NCBI GenBank assembly: GCA_022578605.1 | Contig: MU394110.1 | Span: 115,023-149,867, forward strand | Length of the DNA stretch: 34,845 nt | Source of the DNA: Camillea tinctor | Taxonomy: Eukaryota; Ascomycota; Sordariomycetes; Xylariales; Xylariaceae | Direction: 5' to 3' | In this document: in pieces, positions 1 through 11,109 of the stretch | Numbering within the stretch: position 1 is the stretch's first letter | Layout: each line of letters opens with the position of its first letter | Made by a program: the position numbers and the translations under genes | Notes under the pieces: generated by a model | The model's database searches: none | What the model was told of the DNA's origin: nothing | The model's input: only the letters and a program-made list of their open reading frames with translations

Positions 1-4
1 GACG

Positions 5-83
<79 letters not shown>
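1..83. other. poly-C contig-end artefact
   Basis: Positions 5 to 83 are an unbroken run of 79 C. Ordinary AT-rich fungal intergenic sequence starts right after it. A pure homopolymer this long at the extreme end of a contig, mirrored by a G run at the other end, is best read as sequencing or assembly noise (for example dark-cycle poly-G reads), not biology. Confidence 0.85.
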
Positions 84-3000
84 AGTTAAGGAATCTCATT
101 AGGAGCAGGGGCTTGGCAAAAAGGAATGCGAACGGGAACGCTATCGTCAGCTGAGATGACAGGAGTAGAAATGAGAATGCTGACAATCTGACAACACATA
201 ACAACTTCAATGTCGACTGTTTGTAGTTTGTCTATTATAAGATGCCGGAAACGCCTAGAAACGACCCTTGAACAACAAGATTCCTTGACTGTCCAACAGC
301 TGAAGAGCTATCATGGATGAACGATGCTCTATGATGATGCCTTGCCGCCAACTCCTCCCGTATTTTGCCACATTCAGATAAATGACAAACAGTGGTAGCG
401 GCATGCATGTGCGACAGGAGCCAATATAGCCAAGAGGAGTCCTGTTGGCACAGATGGTTTGAGATATATCATCACAATTAACAATTACGGCGTCGGCCAG
501 CAAAAGCATAGCCTACCCCAATCTCGTGTGCATATGTATGAAGTGAGTATGGCAGTCAAACGGCGGCCTCGTGATCGTTAGCCACGATCATAACTATGAC
601 CTCTCTCTCTACTCTCTCCGTGTTTGTGCGGCACAGGGTCCACCTGGAGAAGTACCCGGTATAGGAAAAGAAAAGAAAATAAAATAAAAAAGAGTGGGTG
701 CCAAGAAGAGCCCACGGCATTGTATCAACGTAAAAGGTTAACCTACAGTAGGTACACACTCCCATATCCATCACACAGTTACCACAAGTTATGTATATAC
801 ATACATAACCTACATCTATCTATACATACGCGTATATGTAGTGTAGTAATGTATCGTGCTGTGCGACAAACTCAAACACTGTCTATCAGATGACAAACGC
901 AGGGACAAGATCGTGAGAGTGCGTCAGAAGTCGTCGCATCTGGTAGTCTTCACAGCCCCCTATTTAGCTTTCTCCCTTCATCAGGCACTTAGGCACGGCA
1001 CAACGACTCACGATGAGGATGAGTTTTTGTTGGGATAGCGGACGGGATTGGATAGAGGAAGAGACGGCTTCAGCCCGGCTATTGGACCCCCCGAAGCCAC
1101 CAGGCTTGATGTTCCCAGGGCTGACATGTTCTTTCTAGAAGGAAATCGGGTCCTTCTCACCACACTAGTGAGGTCCTATTGTTCCGACAGGCGCACCGGT
1201 GAGGGAATCCTTACCTACCCACGGTAACTTATGTAGGGTTAGTTTACTAGGTTAGTCTGTTATTATTGTCATGGTGAGCGAGGTCGGCCGGCGGTGTCGC
1301 CTAGCGTTTACTTTGCCGCTGTTGGCCATGTTGGATGTCGGTCCTTTTGCTGGCATATTGGTAGTTAGTTCCCTTGTCATCTTACGGAGAGACTTGAAGT
1401 TGGTGATACATAAGGGCATAAGTTTCATACATAATGGAGTAGAAAGATTAACACCGAGAGATGGAAGGTAAGAAAAAAAACATAATTTTCCGATATCTGA
1501 GACGGAGAAATCATATCAACAAGGGAGCACGAACCAAATCAGAAACAACCCTCACTCTACTCTTTTAAGGGAATCAGATGTAGTTCATGTTTTGTGTGAT
1601 GTGATATCTTTGAGACAGATGTTGCGGTAAGACTTTTTTCTTTTCTTTTTAATTTTTAAACAAATTTATTTATTTATTTATCTAGGTATTTTTAAGAATT
1701 ATCAGATTGGGGATGGGGAAAGGATATCACGTACAACATTGAACTAAATACACACACACACACTATGTCAATAGTTGAATATCTCTGATAGATTGCGTTT
1801 TTCAATTCGATCTATACTAACGACTATAACGTGGAACAATTGACAAACTAACGATTGGGTTGTATCAGCTAGGTACCTTGGGTATGTATACCCACCTAAT
1901 CTACGTCAAGTAGGTTAAATCGAATACGTAGAAGGTACATCATGAATGCTTATTTCTACGCTATAAACCTAATTCTAATTCTATAGTCCCCCCCATCCAA
2001 TGAGATCACTTGAGCTCTTACATTAGGTAAACTGCTACGTAGGTACTATGCACGCAGTATAATATCTTTTTCCTGTCAATACCTAGGTACATACATATGT
2101 ACATCCACCCCAGTTTACCATGCTCTGAAGCGTTATATAAAATTATGGGTGGTTGTGCCTAGTTGTAATATGTATCGACTTGTACGCAGGGCCGTAGTTT
2201 AGTAGCGTATACGTATATAAAAAAAGGGCGAGAAAAAAAAAATAATGTCCTAGCACTGCTACCCAATTCACTAAATTTGTAGGTACTAATGTAGGCAGAG
2301 TAGTACTTGGCGATAGTAACTAGAACCCGCCAAGATACACTATACTATTAGCGCCGCGGTAATTTCTGTACTGTGCCGTGCTCCCTACAAACCACTTATA
2401 TAACTTTTTGATGACAGGTTCTGGATTAGCAGCAATAGGTTAGCAGTAGGTACATGTAGCATCTTTATTTTACATAGTAGTCAATGGTATTCAATCAATG
2501 TACCAAATTTACAGGTTGGGGGTTTTTCTTCTTCTGTTTGTAATGTGTGTCCGTGTGTAAAGTAGGAGATGCATGGGAGAAGCACTCACAGACAATTCTG
2601 TATTAATATCGACAATACATACATATATGCAAGGTACCAGACACATACATATGGATTGCATATGCACATATCACTTGCCCAAATGTGCTTTCTGCAAGTA
2701 TTTCTTTTTTTAAAATTATAATTCCAATATCCATTTACATAACCATTTGAACCTACCCAGATATTGAACAACCCTAGAGAGCAGTGGGATATAGTTGATG
2801 GGGTGATATATGAATATCTGCCGGCGTACTTTTTACTTGATAGGTGCTTCTTATCATCATCACATCATATCATATGGGCAAGAGTATGATCGACGGCGGG
2901 AGTGCTTCAAGGTTGTCCATGGTCCATGTCTTGTTCGTGTCCAACCTAAACCTAAACCTAAACCTCAAGTGTTTGTCTTTTGATCATGAGATACGTATAT

Positions 3001-3540
3001 TCTAGGGATAAGTGAATATTTTGGGTCAATCTCAGGATGGGATGTCTGTGAGTTACTTTATTGTGTGGTGTGGTGTGGTAGGGTGGGGTAAAAGTGAAGT
3101 AACGTAGGTACCTAGTGTACTTATATACTACATATAGTATAGTGGAATGGGATGGAGTGGGGGGTTACCTCAAGATAAGTACATACCTACATTATGTAGT
3201 ACTATAGTACCTAGGCAGCTAGGGTACAAATATGAAAATGGTTAGGTAGTGATTAACGTTCGGTACCTACATGTATACTTGAGAACAATACTACCAAAAC
3301 CGAATAAGAAATCGCTAAAGAGTACCTTCCTTGGGATCTCAATTGGTCGATGGATGGAGGGAATCGGTGGATTGGGATTGGATGCGATTGGATTGTCAGG
3401 CGGCTGTCAGGTTCAAGTTGTGTTTGGTGGAAGCTTAAAAAAAAAAAAAAAAGGGAAATGGAAGGAGGGAAACAGGGCACAAGAAACAGGAATAGAGACA
3501 GTGCCCGTCCTAATTTAATTATACTGTTTATCTATCCTAC
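84..3540. other. gene-free AT-rich intergenic region
   Basis: No reading frame here has protein-like composition, recognisable motifs or believable splice structure; the open frames are 60-90 codons and look random. The region holds TAGGTAC/CCTAGGTAC-like words (for example near 1870, 2085, 3105 and 3208), a CA run near 1752-1763, a T/A-rich stretch at 1632-1682, a short CCTAAA repeat at 2945-2965 and a poly-A run near 3437-3452. I see no tRNA or rRNA and no mobile-element protein remnant. Confidence 0.6.
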
Positions 3541-4178
3541 ACAATGCCCCTCCTTCTCTATTTAATTTTTTTTCTACTCTCTTTTCCCCCCTTATCTACG
3601 CTTACACCTTGTACATCCTTCCCCGCTTTTATCTGCAGGGGGCTTTCCTGCTTCAACGTCCGTCCCTGCATGGGTCTAGTGCAAGTTCTTTTTTTCATTT
3701 CCACCGGTTCGGGTTATCCCATTTCTGTATTCAGCTGCTCTTGTAGTGTGTGCGTATGAACGTACCTCTTAGCGTACATGGCTTACCTGGCATGGCAGCA
3801 TGGCTTATCCTGATCTGGGTTGGCCCGCTCTGTAGTCTCCACTCTTTCTTTTTTTCTACCCTGCTCATCGGGACTTTCTCCAGGTCCATCATAGTCATAG
3901 ACCAGTCCTCTCATATCCTCTTTTCCCTCGATCGATACACATACACCACACACCACACACACACACTTACACATCTTTTCTTCTTTTCCTCCCCCCCTTC
4001 TGCTCTTCAGCATTCTGATAGACACCAGACCTCTCACTATAGTCATTCATTATTCTTTTTTTATTCTTCTCGACGCGTCTTGCCATAGACTAAGAAGTTA
4101 CCGTTTCGACGGGCATTCCTTTTTTAAAATAAAAACAAAAATCGAAATCGATCGATCATATACGTGTGAAGAGAAAAC

Positions 4179-4217
<39 letters not shown>

Positions 4218-5503
4218 GACCAAACTAAGACGAATATTCCAAGACAAGACTGTTGCACCACTGAACTCTAGTTTGAGGAGAACAGGAAGAATAGCAGGAA
4301 AGGGAGAGAGAAAACCGAATGCAAGCAAGATAAATAAAAAAGAATCGACCAATTATTTCCCACGATAGACAATTCATACGAAATATTTCTCGGGTTCGAT
4401 ACTTCCTCCAAGTTACTTGCTCGGCGGTATTCAACTTTCGATTTTCCCTCTTTCGACCTCTCGACACACCTGGTATTAGCACAGCTAGGTCAGTCCTTTA
4501 CACGACCTAAACGATATTCTCCTGTTCAAGCCAATTCCATCATTCGGGAGAGAGGTTAACTGCTTCGGACCTTGATTTACGGGCTCAGCTGTCACGACAT
4601 TCGGATAACAACATAGACCTGCTGCTAGCCTATTGTGCAGGAACCATTGCTTCATTGGTAATTGGTGTTTTGCCTGTGCCACCGACGACGGCCATTTTCC
4701 CTCTTTTTTCGATTTATTTTCCTTTTTTACACTAGAAAGGAAAGGAGGGAAAGGAAAAAGAAAAAGAAAATAAAAGAAAATAAAAAAAAGAAAACGCCAT
4801 TCCGATTTAGCTGTGTGATCGACGGTCGACCCATCAACACATTTCCATGCCTCATATTTTGACAGCTCGGACCTCCTCCATCCAGTGAAACACTCCCGAC
4901 ACAAGACAATCCAATACTAAGGTAAATCCTACCCAATCGTCTTTCTTTCTTTCCCTCTCCCGTTGCCATTAGTTTATATTATCTCCTTCTCCCGCGTCCC
5001 TTGGCCTATGACGATGAGTCCTGTGTTTGTTTGTACATCCCCCCGGTCCTCATGTCTCCCTACTCCAGTTGCTAGTTAGAGATCTACTCTTTGGCTCTCG
5101 CCCCCCCTTTTTTCCCCACGATGGTTTTGTTCCATCTCACACTCTTTTCAAGGATATTAGACTGATCTATATTCGTCGTTTGTTATAGATTCTAGTCTGT
5201 TCTGTTCAATCATTATTGTTTTTTTTTTCGCCGGCGCGCGCTTGTCTCGAACCAACTCGTTTCCGTGCTTTGCATTGTTGCGCAATCTCGGACTTGAGAG
5301 TCACCGCGGTCATTTCCTATTTACTGTTATTACTACTACTACCTAGCAACCGACACGCTCCTTCATGGCATAGAGGATCCGTCCCAACTCAGTCGCTATC
5401 TTGCACTGCTAGCCGCATTCACTCATTGTGCGGTGAACCAGCAGTTTTCCGACTTCATAATATTTACCCGTGTTTCCGGTAAGCAATTTTCGCGTGGATC
5501 ACG
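3541..5503 (+). promoter_or_regulatory. pyrimidine-rich upstream/leader region of the 1184-aa gene
   Basis: Nearly 2 kb before the ATG at 5504 is rich in C and T on the plus strand (for example 3548-3625, 3965-4010, 4930-5000, 5100-5160, 5325-5345). That is typical of promoters and long 5' leaders of strongly or constitutively expressed filamentous-fungal genes. It is interrupted by a GA microsatellite at 4182-4213. Several small plus-strand frames precede the main ATG (for example 5216-5482) and could act as upstream ORFs. The transcription start, and any introns in the leader, cannot be fixed from sequence alone. Confidence 0.4.
4182..4213. repeat. (GA)n microsatellite
   Basis: About 16 tandem AG dinucleotides. 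It sits within the leader/promoter zone of the 1184-aa gene and could be length-polymorphic between isolates. Confidence 0.9.
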
Positions 5504-8500
5504 ATGAATCGTTTCAGGACCAAGAAGAGAGGCAAAGATGAGGCTGGCGCTCCTCGGCCCTCTCAAGACTCCGAGTCGTCCATGCCCTTCCGACCTTTCA
5601 GGAAAGGAAAGAAGGCTCCCGAGGCCGAGAAGGTGGAGCTGGATTTGTCAACTGCGCTGCCCTCGAGTGATGATTTCCGCACAAGTCTATTGATGACCGG
5701 GTTATCTGCCCGGTTTTCCATGCTGAGGGAGCAGGATGATCCGAACACCAAGATTGGTAAAGCTAGTGACGACAGTGTTCTACATCCCAAGCGTCAGTCG
5801 AGACTAGACTATAGCGCACTCCGCGGATTGGGGGATATCGCCGAAGTTGAATCAGTCAAGGCGCCATTTGCTCGGATAGAATCGTATAACTCGTCAGATG
5901 ATGCCGATTCGGTCAACGCCGGAAGCGTGCTAGGTCGCGGAAAGCCTATTGAGGGCAACAACCTGTTTGGCGGTCGCCAAAAGATCTACAAGATACCCGT
6001 CGGAGCCAACTCGTCCAAGTCAATAGGTGGAGGTATGGGTGGACGGGCCTTATACGACGATGATGTTGCACTATCAGCCTTTCAGAGATGGCGACAAGAG
6101 GAGAAGGAACGGAAGTCACTAGAGCGCGCCGAGTTCCAGGAGAGAAGACTTTCGGGCGAAATGGAACCTGAGCCACCACGGTCCGAATCGCCTTCTCTTG
6201 CAAGCTACAATCGTAAGCGCGAGACATCTTCAACTACATCATCCATCCCATCCCAGGCGCGAAACTCGACAGCTGCTACCTCAGTCACCTCTCAGAGGAC
6301 TCCATCCTTAAAGGACTGGCAACCTTCAACTAATGCTGGCCCCGGCCCCGCTCCGGAAAGAAATACGACGAGAACGAGGAGGCTCTATGAGACTGGACTG
6401 AACCAGGACCTCCACGAACAGCAATCTTCGGCGTTGTTCCGCATAGATACATTGTCTCGGCAGCGCACCTTCGGCACCCGGACACCAGACCTCCCTCTAA
6501 ACACGCCATCCCCCACCACCACCACCTTCCTTGACCGCATCGGTGGCGAGCGAAGGATCCTCGCTAAGGCTAGTGCCCCTAACTTGCGGTCCGTTAGCCC
6601 GTCTACCACCTCTCCGGCCGCAACTCCAGATCTAGGAATCCGAGTGCCCAACAACGGAGATAGCCGTCCCAGTTTTGGCGGAGCGCCTCCATTGAGCCCG
6701 CCGATTAGTGAGAGTGAAGAAATCTCTATGCTCCCCATCGGTCCTGACGATCGGGGCAAGGCCACGGCCCTAGGGGTCTTCCAGAGGCCTTCAGGACCAT
6801 ATGACGAGTCGAAGTATGCTCAGAGACAGATACAATTACAACAAGGACGTGAAACACCCACGATGAGGATGCGTGATGAGCGTAAGGCTTCAACAGCAAC
6901 TACTAGCTCCCAGTCTTCCTCGACTAGCAGAGAGCCCGCAGAGACCGAAGCTGCTTCCCCCGTAGCAGCAGCGCAACAACCACCGAAAGAGGCAATATCT
7001 TCCACATCGTTCCTAGCCGATGCCGATGGCGACGAGAGCGAAGTGTCTGCAACTTCCCCCAAGCCAGCGCCTTCGCCTCGGATGCTTCTTCGGCGTCCCT
7101 CAGACAGAGAGCACCCAGCTCTTCGCGACTCTGCCATGCCAACCCCCTTATCCGAGATTGGAAAGCCTGATGAGGAACTCTTTTTGTCTGTTGGAAATTC
7201 ATCTGTCTCGGAACCTAAGGACGTCTCACCTGTTGACTCCCCTACCCTCGGTCCTACCACTGGTGCCGGATTGAGCGGCATGGTGCGGCAGCATCTCCGG
7301 GCCGCGAGCAATGCTTCATCTGTTTATGGGCCATATAGCACCGTGCCGCCCACTGCTGATCTGGACTCTCGTTTCCCCGTAGATGCGAGAGACCTACAGG
7401 ATCTCGCATCCGACGCCAATCCCTGGGGCGGTCGGGATTGGAACTTGGACATAGATGTTAATGAACCCATTCCGGAGGTAGATTCAGCCTCTCAATACGA
7501 GAACCCTGTGGAGGCAGAGCTACCCCCTTCATCTATCCGGCGGGAATCCCGAGACGAATTCGCCAGTCAGCTCGCTGATGGAGCTCGGCGGGTGCGGGAA
7601 AGATTGACTTCTTATGTTGAAACCGATGAACGATCCTCCTCCCCACCCCGAACGGAAGACCAGAACGGACAAATAGACCTACACCCACCTTCGCGACAAA
7701 ACGGACTCGGTATGCTCCGACCGAAGGATAGCCGGGGTTCCCTGATGGATCGAACACGAGAACCATCCCAGACGAAGGCCATGAAGATGCTTGGGTTTAA
7801 TGGCACTGGCCCGCAAGCACCCATCGCAAGCCGGGAGCGGAGTGATAGTGAAGCAAGACAAGGGGAGCGTGCAGAGATGGATAAGCAGGGCACCGAGGAA
7901 CCCCATGCTGGTACCCGTGCTTTCAGACAGGCGAAGCGCGAACTCCAACGGCTAAAGGAAATAGAGGCTCAAGTAAAACATCAGCAGTCACTCCAAGAGT
8001 CGGTACCCGAAACTTCCTCTCCACGCTCGACACCAAGACGGGAACGGCGTACCGAATCAACCAGAGCGCCAAGCGGGGAACGGCAAGGGTCTCCGTCCTA
8101 CTACGAACGGAGGAGACCAGGCAATGACTCACGATCCTCTTCTCGTGCTCGTGCGGATCGTGATCGAAGTGGTTCGGACTCTAGCAATGGGTCAAGAACA
8201 CACAGCCGACCTCCGCGTGCCAGGGATGGTCTCCATCCTCGTGAAAATGTAAGGCTTGCTCCCACTACGGGTGCGCCTCGTCCTCAACTCCGCTCGCCTG
8301 GCCTACCGGGAACCGATATCAGACACTCGCCGATCATGCCACCCCAGCTGCATCCTAACGTCACTGCAAAGATGAATCAACTGGGCTTTGCAGCTAATGG
8401 ACAGCCGTATTCTCACCATGGCCGTGGTAATGATTCGGGTATGCCATCGCCTATCTCTCCTATTCCATCCCCGTTCATGAACTCCGGCCGCTCGACACCT

Positions 8501-9058
8501 GGCCTACCCGCATCCCCCCGCCGGCCATCCGTTCCACATAATGCCAGTCATGATGGCCACTCGCCGACAGTCCCTAACCTCAACGATGGGACGAGACGAA
8601 GGGTCAAGACAAAAGACATTTCAGGACCCACCTTCGTCATGTCGACATCACGTGTACCGACAATCTCACTACCGCCCGAGGCAGCCAAGAATCGATCCCG
8701 CAGCAATAGTAGATCGGCACCACCTCTGCCCCCCATCAACCCAAGGCGGCGGCAAGACGGTTCAAGGACACACAGCATCAAGGACACGATGACTCGATTC
8801 CGAGGCGACGAGGACGCTAGCGCAAGTATGCCCAACCTACCCTTGGATGGTGAGGAGGGGCGACGGAGCGACGAGGATGACTCGAGGACAGAGCGAAGAC
8901 GTATACGGAGGGTTCATCCAGAAGGCGGCAATCCCAACCCAATGGTCCGCGCTAGTAATGCTCTACCTATCAACGTCGGTCCTCCAGCATCGAGAATGGT
9001 TGTCACCCAAGGGAGGGACCGCTCTAGCAACGTGGGGCTTCCCGGCGGAATGATCTAA
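5504..9058 (+). CDS. large low-complexity, probably disordered protein, function unknown
   Basis: A single uninterrupted frame of 1184 codons. The ATG has A at -3, and the frame carries no upstream ATG extension worth adopting. The protein is dominated by Ser, Pro, Arg, Thr and Glu, has no signal peptide or membrane segment, and is likely intrinsically disordered. More ordered-looking patches are a block around residues 54-100 (SSDDFRTSLLMTGLSARFSM and on), a charged helix near 188-215 (FQRWRQEEKERKSLERAEF), a second helix near 805-835 (FRQAKRELQRLKEIEAQVK), and a C-terminal stretch containing DISGPTFVMSTSRVPTISLP. Many S/T-P and RxxS sites suggest a heavily phosphorylated cytoplasmic or nuclear scaffold; that is inference. 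I do not recognise the family. Codon use and length make it clearly a real gene, and the lack of introns over 3.5 kb is notable beside its intron-containing neighbours. Confidence 0.9.
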   Translation: MNRFRTKKRGKDEAGAPRPSQDSESSMPFRPFRKGKKAPEAEKVELDLSTALPSSDDFRTSLLMTGLSARFSMLREQDDPNTKIGKASDDSVLHPKRQSRLDYSALRGLGDIAEVESVKAPFARIESYNSSDDADSVNAGSVLGRGKPIEGNNLFGGRQKIYKIPVGANSSKSIGGGMGGRALYDDDVALSAFQRWRQEEKERKSLERAEFQERRLSGEMEPEPPRSESPSLASYNRKRETSSTTSSIPSQARNSTAATSVTSQRTPSLKDWQPSTNAGPGPAPERNTTRTRRLYETGLNQDLHEQQSSALFRIDTLSRQRTFGTRTPDLPLNTPSPTTTTFLDRIGGERRILAKASAPNLRSVSPSTTSPAATPDLGIRVPNNGDSRPSFGGAPPLSPPISESEEISMLPIGPDDRGKATALGVFQRPSGPYDESKYAQRQIQLQQGRETPTMRMRDERKASTATTSSQSSSTSREPAETEAASPVAAAQQPPKEAISSTSFLADADGDESEVSATSPKPAPSPRMLLRRPSDREHPALRDSAMPTPLSEIGKPDEELFLSVGNSSVSEPKDVSPVDSPTLGPTTGAGLSGMVRQHLRAASNASSVYGPYSTVPPTADLDSRFPVDARDLQDLASDANPWGGRDWNLDIDVNEPIPEVDSASQYENPVEAELPPSSIRRESRDEFASQLADGARRVRERLTSYVETDERSSSPPRTEDQNGQIDLHPPSRQNGLGMLRPKDSRGSLMDRTREPSQTKAMKMLGFNGTGPQAPIASRERSDSEARQGERAEMDKQGTEEPHAGTRAFRQAKRELQRLKEIEAQVKHQQSLQESVPETSSPRSTPRRERRTESTRAPSGERQGSPSYYERRRPGNDSRSSSRARADRDRSGSDSSNGSRTHSRPPRARDGLHPRENVRLAPTTGAPRPQLRSPGLPGTDIRHSPIMPPQLHPNVTAKMNQLGFAANGQPYSHHGRGNDSGMPSPISPIPSPFMNSGRSTPGLPASPRRPSVPHNASHDGHSPTVPNLNDGTRRRVKTKDISGPTFVMSTSRVPTISLPPEAAKNRSRSNSRSAPPLPPINPRRRQDGSRTHSIKDTMTRFRGDEDASASMPNLPLDGEEGRRSDEDDSRTERRRIRRVHPEGGNPNPMVRASNALPINVGPPASRMVVTQGRDRSSNVGLPGGMI

Positions 9059-10028
9059 TTAAAGGAGCACATGTTCTCCTTCACCTTCTATTTCACCATC
9101 AGATCGTGTCGTGGGATATCACGCACGACTAGTTCTTCAACGTTCACGAATTTCACGACCTATCTTGCATTTCTCGGGACTTTTTCTTACAAAAGGGGGC
9201 CCAGGCAAACAAATAACTATTGTATATTCTCTGTAAATGGTACTAGTCAACTCATACCCCTCTTTGCACGTCGCGTTTTCTTTTCGTTTTCTTCGTAACA
9301 GGTCGGATGTCGCTTTAGGTCATCGGGCTGGGCTCGGCGTCGAAAGCGGGCAAAATATGGAACCAAGTCAGTCAGTTTTGGTCGGGTTGGCGGGGGATGA
9401 GGAGGAAAGGGGTAAAACCTGCGGGATGTAAACAGATGATACACGGGTTTTTATAACAAAGTCATATTTTCTAATTGCAAAGGCGGTCGCTATTTATCTA
9501 CTGAACTGTTCTTTTCCGCCTTTTTTTGTGTCTTGTAAGGTTTGACAGGCTTGGGGTGATATCTAGTGGTGGGTATACTGAATCATGAATAACTTACTCG
9601 TTTCTCATGACGCATTGACGATTCTAGTTGCCCCGCAGAGCAGATGACGGGGAAAGGGGTGAAGAGAGGAAAGACTAAATGTATTGTATAGTATTTGATG
9701 TGATAAAGCTTGAAGGGGCTAAGGACTTACCTACTTCAACATGGCTTGAATTGACCTAACCTAGCTTGATTTTGGTATATTTTGAATGTCCTCGTTATTG
9801 TTATTGTCACTTTGTGTATCTTGTAGTGTACATTGCCGTTTCTGTTGCGACGGGCATTATGGTACGGTTGAAGTATTCAATGTGGTAAACTACCTTCATG
9901 TTAAATATTGCTGTGTTTTATGTATATCATTAGGCTTCCCTCTCTTTTCAACAGTCTAACCAGTAGATATGAGAGAGCTACTAGGTTAAGACACACAAAA
10001 CACCTTGCTCTTCCCTCCCAGTTGTGAT
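9059..10028. other. intergenic region between convergent genes
   Basis: This lies between the stop of the 1184-aa gene and the stop of the GNAT gene on the opposite strand, so it should contain both 3' untranslated regions and their termini. T-rich stretches and AATAAT-like words occur, but I cannot place poly(A) sites. No coding signal is seen. Confidence 0.5.
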
Positions 10029-11109
10029 TCATAGATCCTCTCCAAGATACTTTACCATCCATATCGTATCATCCCCATTTTCTTCCTCTTCTCCTTCCAC
10101 CCTCCTTTCACCAATAGACGATGCTTCTCCTTCTACCATCACACCCGTCTTCACATCCACCACGCGAAACCCCAGCTTCTCGTAGAACCCCACAGCCTGG
10201 GCATTGTCCCCCGCTACCCCTATGTGAATCCCTGTTGTTCTCACAACACCTGTCTCCTTATCGTTTTCACCCTCCTCCTCCTCCTCCTTCTCCTCTTCTT
10301 CTTCCCCACCCCCCTCCTCCCCTACCTTCTCCTCTCCCCCCACTATATCCCTAACACTAGTCGCAGCGGCGGTAGTAGTGTTGATGTCGTCGGTGTTAGT
10401 AGCGGTAGCAGCCCTCACACTCCCCTCAAACGCCCCCACGAGCCTCCTCCCCCACCCCCGGCCCTGCCACGGCGGCAAGATGTCGACGTGCATCGTCGCC
10501 GGCGCGGCACGCAGCAGGGCCTTGCTCTTGCCCGATAGCAGCTGCCAGGAGGGGTTGTGGATGAGCTGCGCGAGGGCGAGGGGGTTGACTTTAAATTCTC
10601 CGGATGAGGAAGGGGAAGGGGAAGGGGGGAGAAACCAGGGCTCCCGCGTGTGGAGTTGTGGAGGGGGTGGGACGGCGGAGGGGAGGAGAATGGCGGAGAT
10701 GTACCGGGGGTAGGAGGATAGGAGGGCCTGGATCGAAGGGGTGCCGATGCAGTAGCCTACTACTTGTTCTAGGCCTTGGCCTTGGCCTTCTTTACTGTGA
10801 GTCGTATTGCTGCTCGGACTGTCGCTGTTGATGTCGGCCCCGGAGACGGCGAGCACGTGGCATGTCTCGGGAGAGAGGTACGTGTATGGGTGCGTCCAGA
10901 GATAGGGGGACAGGCGCGCGGCATCGGGGGAGGAGGATAAGCTGGGAGGGAGGGTGGCGCGGCACTTTTTTGTGGCCTCTTGTTAGGATTTTTGGTTTTT
11001 TTAAAGGGAACCCAAAACAAGGTAATGGAAAAGGGGGGGAGGAGATACGTACGATGTGCGCGCAGGCGTCAAAGTCGGTTTCGCGGTAGGGACGGATGTA
11101 AGCAGTCAT
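10029..11109 (-). CDS. GNAT-family N-acetyltransferase with one intron
   Basis: Exons 11053-11109 and 10029-10964 join to give 330 residues. The intron (10965-11052, 88 bases) starts GTACGT, has CTAAC shortly before the acceptor, and ends AAAAAAG. The start is the ATG at 11109, giving the GNAT opening MTAYIRPYRETDFDAC. The fold continues across the splice (THPYTYLSPETCHVLAVSG, then VVGYCIGTPS). The acetyl-CoA pyrophosphate loop is QGRGWGRR (about residues 186-193), inside the motif-A strand/helix MHVDILPPWQGRGWG. The motif-B region is GVAGDNAQAVGFYEKLGF (about 268-285). Between them, where most GNATs have one helix, lies a linker of about 60 residues (201-262) ending in an acidic Glu/Gly tract. 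The layout resembles acetyltransferases related to the HAT-like domain of O-GlcNAcases; this is an inference. The substrate is unknown (small amine or protein amino group). Cytosolic: no targeting signal is seen. Confidence 0.85.
10257..10340 (-). repeat. Glu/Gly-coding trinucleotide-rich tract inside GNAT gene
   Basis: On the plus strand this is a CCT/CTT-rich stretch; on the coding strand it is GAG/GAA/GGN-rich and encodes a run of mostly Glu and Gly. It interrupts the GNAT fold between motifs A and B. All repeat units keep the frame, so it looks like trinucleotide expansion in a surface loop. Confidence 0.8.

Noticed and set aside
2943..2965. CCTAAA tandem units resembling a telomere repeat
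   Set aside because: Only about three and a half units, and the unit is CCTAAA, not the usual fungal CCCTAA. It lies internal to unique sequence, so it is a small tandem repeat and not a chromosome end.
6385..7311. Minus-strand open frames inside the 1184-aa gene
   Set aside because: Low-complexity shadow frames caused by Ser/Pro/Arg codon bias on the plus strand.
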